Positions 5,752 to 5,909 of a DNA stretch of 5,909 nt are shown one piece after another. The DNA lies in the NCBI GenBank assembly GCA_002391525.1, contig DGFE01000076.1:1-5909 (forward strand), in the 5' to 3' direction. Position numbers and translations under genes: made by a program. This DNA is from Competibacteraceae bacterium UBA3908. Its GTDB lineage: Bacteria; Pseudomonadota; Gammaproteobacteria; Competibacterales; Competibacteraceae. Numbering within the stretch: position 1 is the stretch's first letter; each line of letters starts with the position of its first letter. The notes beneath the pieces were generated by a model. That model worked only from the letters and a program-made list of their open reading frames with translations. It ran no database searches and was not told the origin of the DNA.

Positions 5752-5909
5752 TCAGGAAGCCAGGATCGTTTCAATCGCCTGCAGCTCCTCCGGTTGAAAC
5801 GCCGTTGTCCGCAAGGCGGCCACGCCGTCCTCGATCTGTCGCACCCGACTGGCGCCGATCAGAGCCGAGGTGACGCCGGCATGGCGCAGCACCCAGGCCA
5901 GAGCCATCT
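5752..5909 (-). CDS. Aldo/keto reductase, YghZ-like (3' end only)
   Basis: The last 52 residues of an aldo/keto reductase are visible on the minus strand, from MALAWVLRHAGVTSALIGAS to a TGA at 5754-5752. The block 'MALAWVLR...VTSALIGASR' followed by 'QIEDGVAAL' and 'F-PEEL-AIE' is the C-terminal NADPH-binding part (IGASR binds the cofactor's adenosine phosphate in the family). It resembles the end of E. coli YghZ (L-glyceraldehyde 3-phosphate reductase) and of the Kv-beta-related AKRs. Such enzymes reduce aldehydes with NADPH in the cytoplasm. The catalytic tetrad (Asp, Tyr, Lys, His) lies outside the window, so specificity cannot be judged. Known YghZ-type proteins carry a longer tail after this point; here the protein stops soon after the last helix. 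It is the upstream neighbour in the same direction as the DUF4032 and GNAT genes. Confidence 0.85.
   Translation of the reverse strand, partial: MALAWVLRHAGVTSALIGASRVRQIEDGVAALRTTAFQPEELQAIETILAS

Overview
The window reads as chromosomal DNA from a GC-rich Gram-negative bacterium, most likely a gammaproteobacterium. The Gram-negative call rests on an outer-membrane porin with signal peptide and C-terminal Phe. The class-level call is inference from the resemblance of the porin to enterobacterial ScrY and of the enzyme to Neisseria/methylotroph-type amylosucrases. It contains four complete genes and two genes cut by the window edges. No RNA genes, insertion sequences, CRISPR arrays or phage genes are visible. 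All family assignments and alignments come from memory of the families, not from a search.

Left half (1-3901), a sucrose module. The 5' end of a PfkB-type sugar kinase, probably fructokinase, runs leftwards out of the window (1-82, minus). After a 136-bp divergent promoter region comes an amylosucrase (219-2186, plus), then a putative terminator. An AT-rich leader follows, and then a ScrY-type sucrose porin with an N-terminal coiled coil (2360-3901, plus). The inferred pathway is: sucrose crosses the outer membrane through ScrY; the amylosucrase transfers its glucosyl unit to an alpha-1,4-glucan and releases fructose; the kinase makes fructose 6-phosphate. No PTS gene, inner-membrane sucrose transporter or LacI-type regulator lies inside the window, so inner-membrane uptake must be encoded elsewhere.

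Right half (3911-5909, minus strand), a second and probably unrelated transcription unit. In transcription order it holds the C-terminus of an aldo/keto reductase of the YghZ (L-glyceraldehyde 3-phosphate reductase) type, a DUF4032 protein with a lipopolysaccharide-kinase-like fold, and a GNAT acetyltransferase whose start codon overlaps the DUF4032 stop codon (ATGA). It converges on the porin gene with only 9 bp between the stop codons, and a 15-bp near-perfect palindrome covers both stops.

I see no clearly new system. The most open piece is the translationally coupled kinase-like DUF4032/GNAT pair, whose substrates are unknown. Smaller curiosities are a 12-bp tandem repeat creating alternative in-frame starts for the DUF4032 gene, a CxCxC cluster near that protein's C-terminus, and inverted-repeat-rich sequence in front of scrY.
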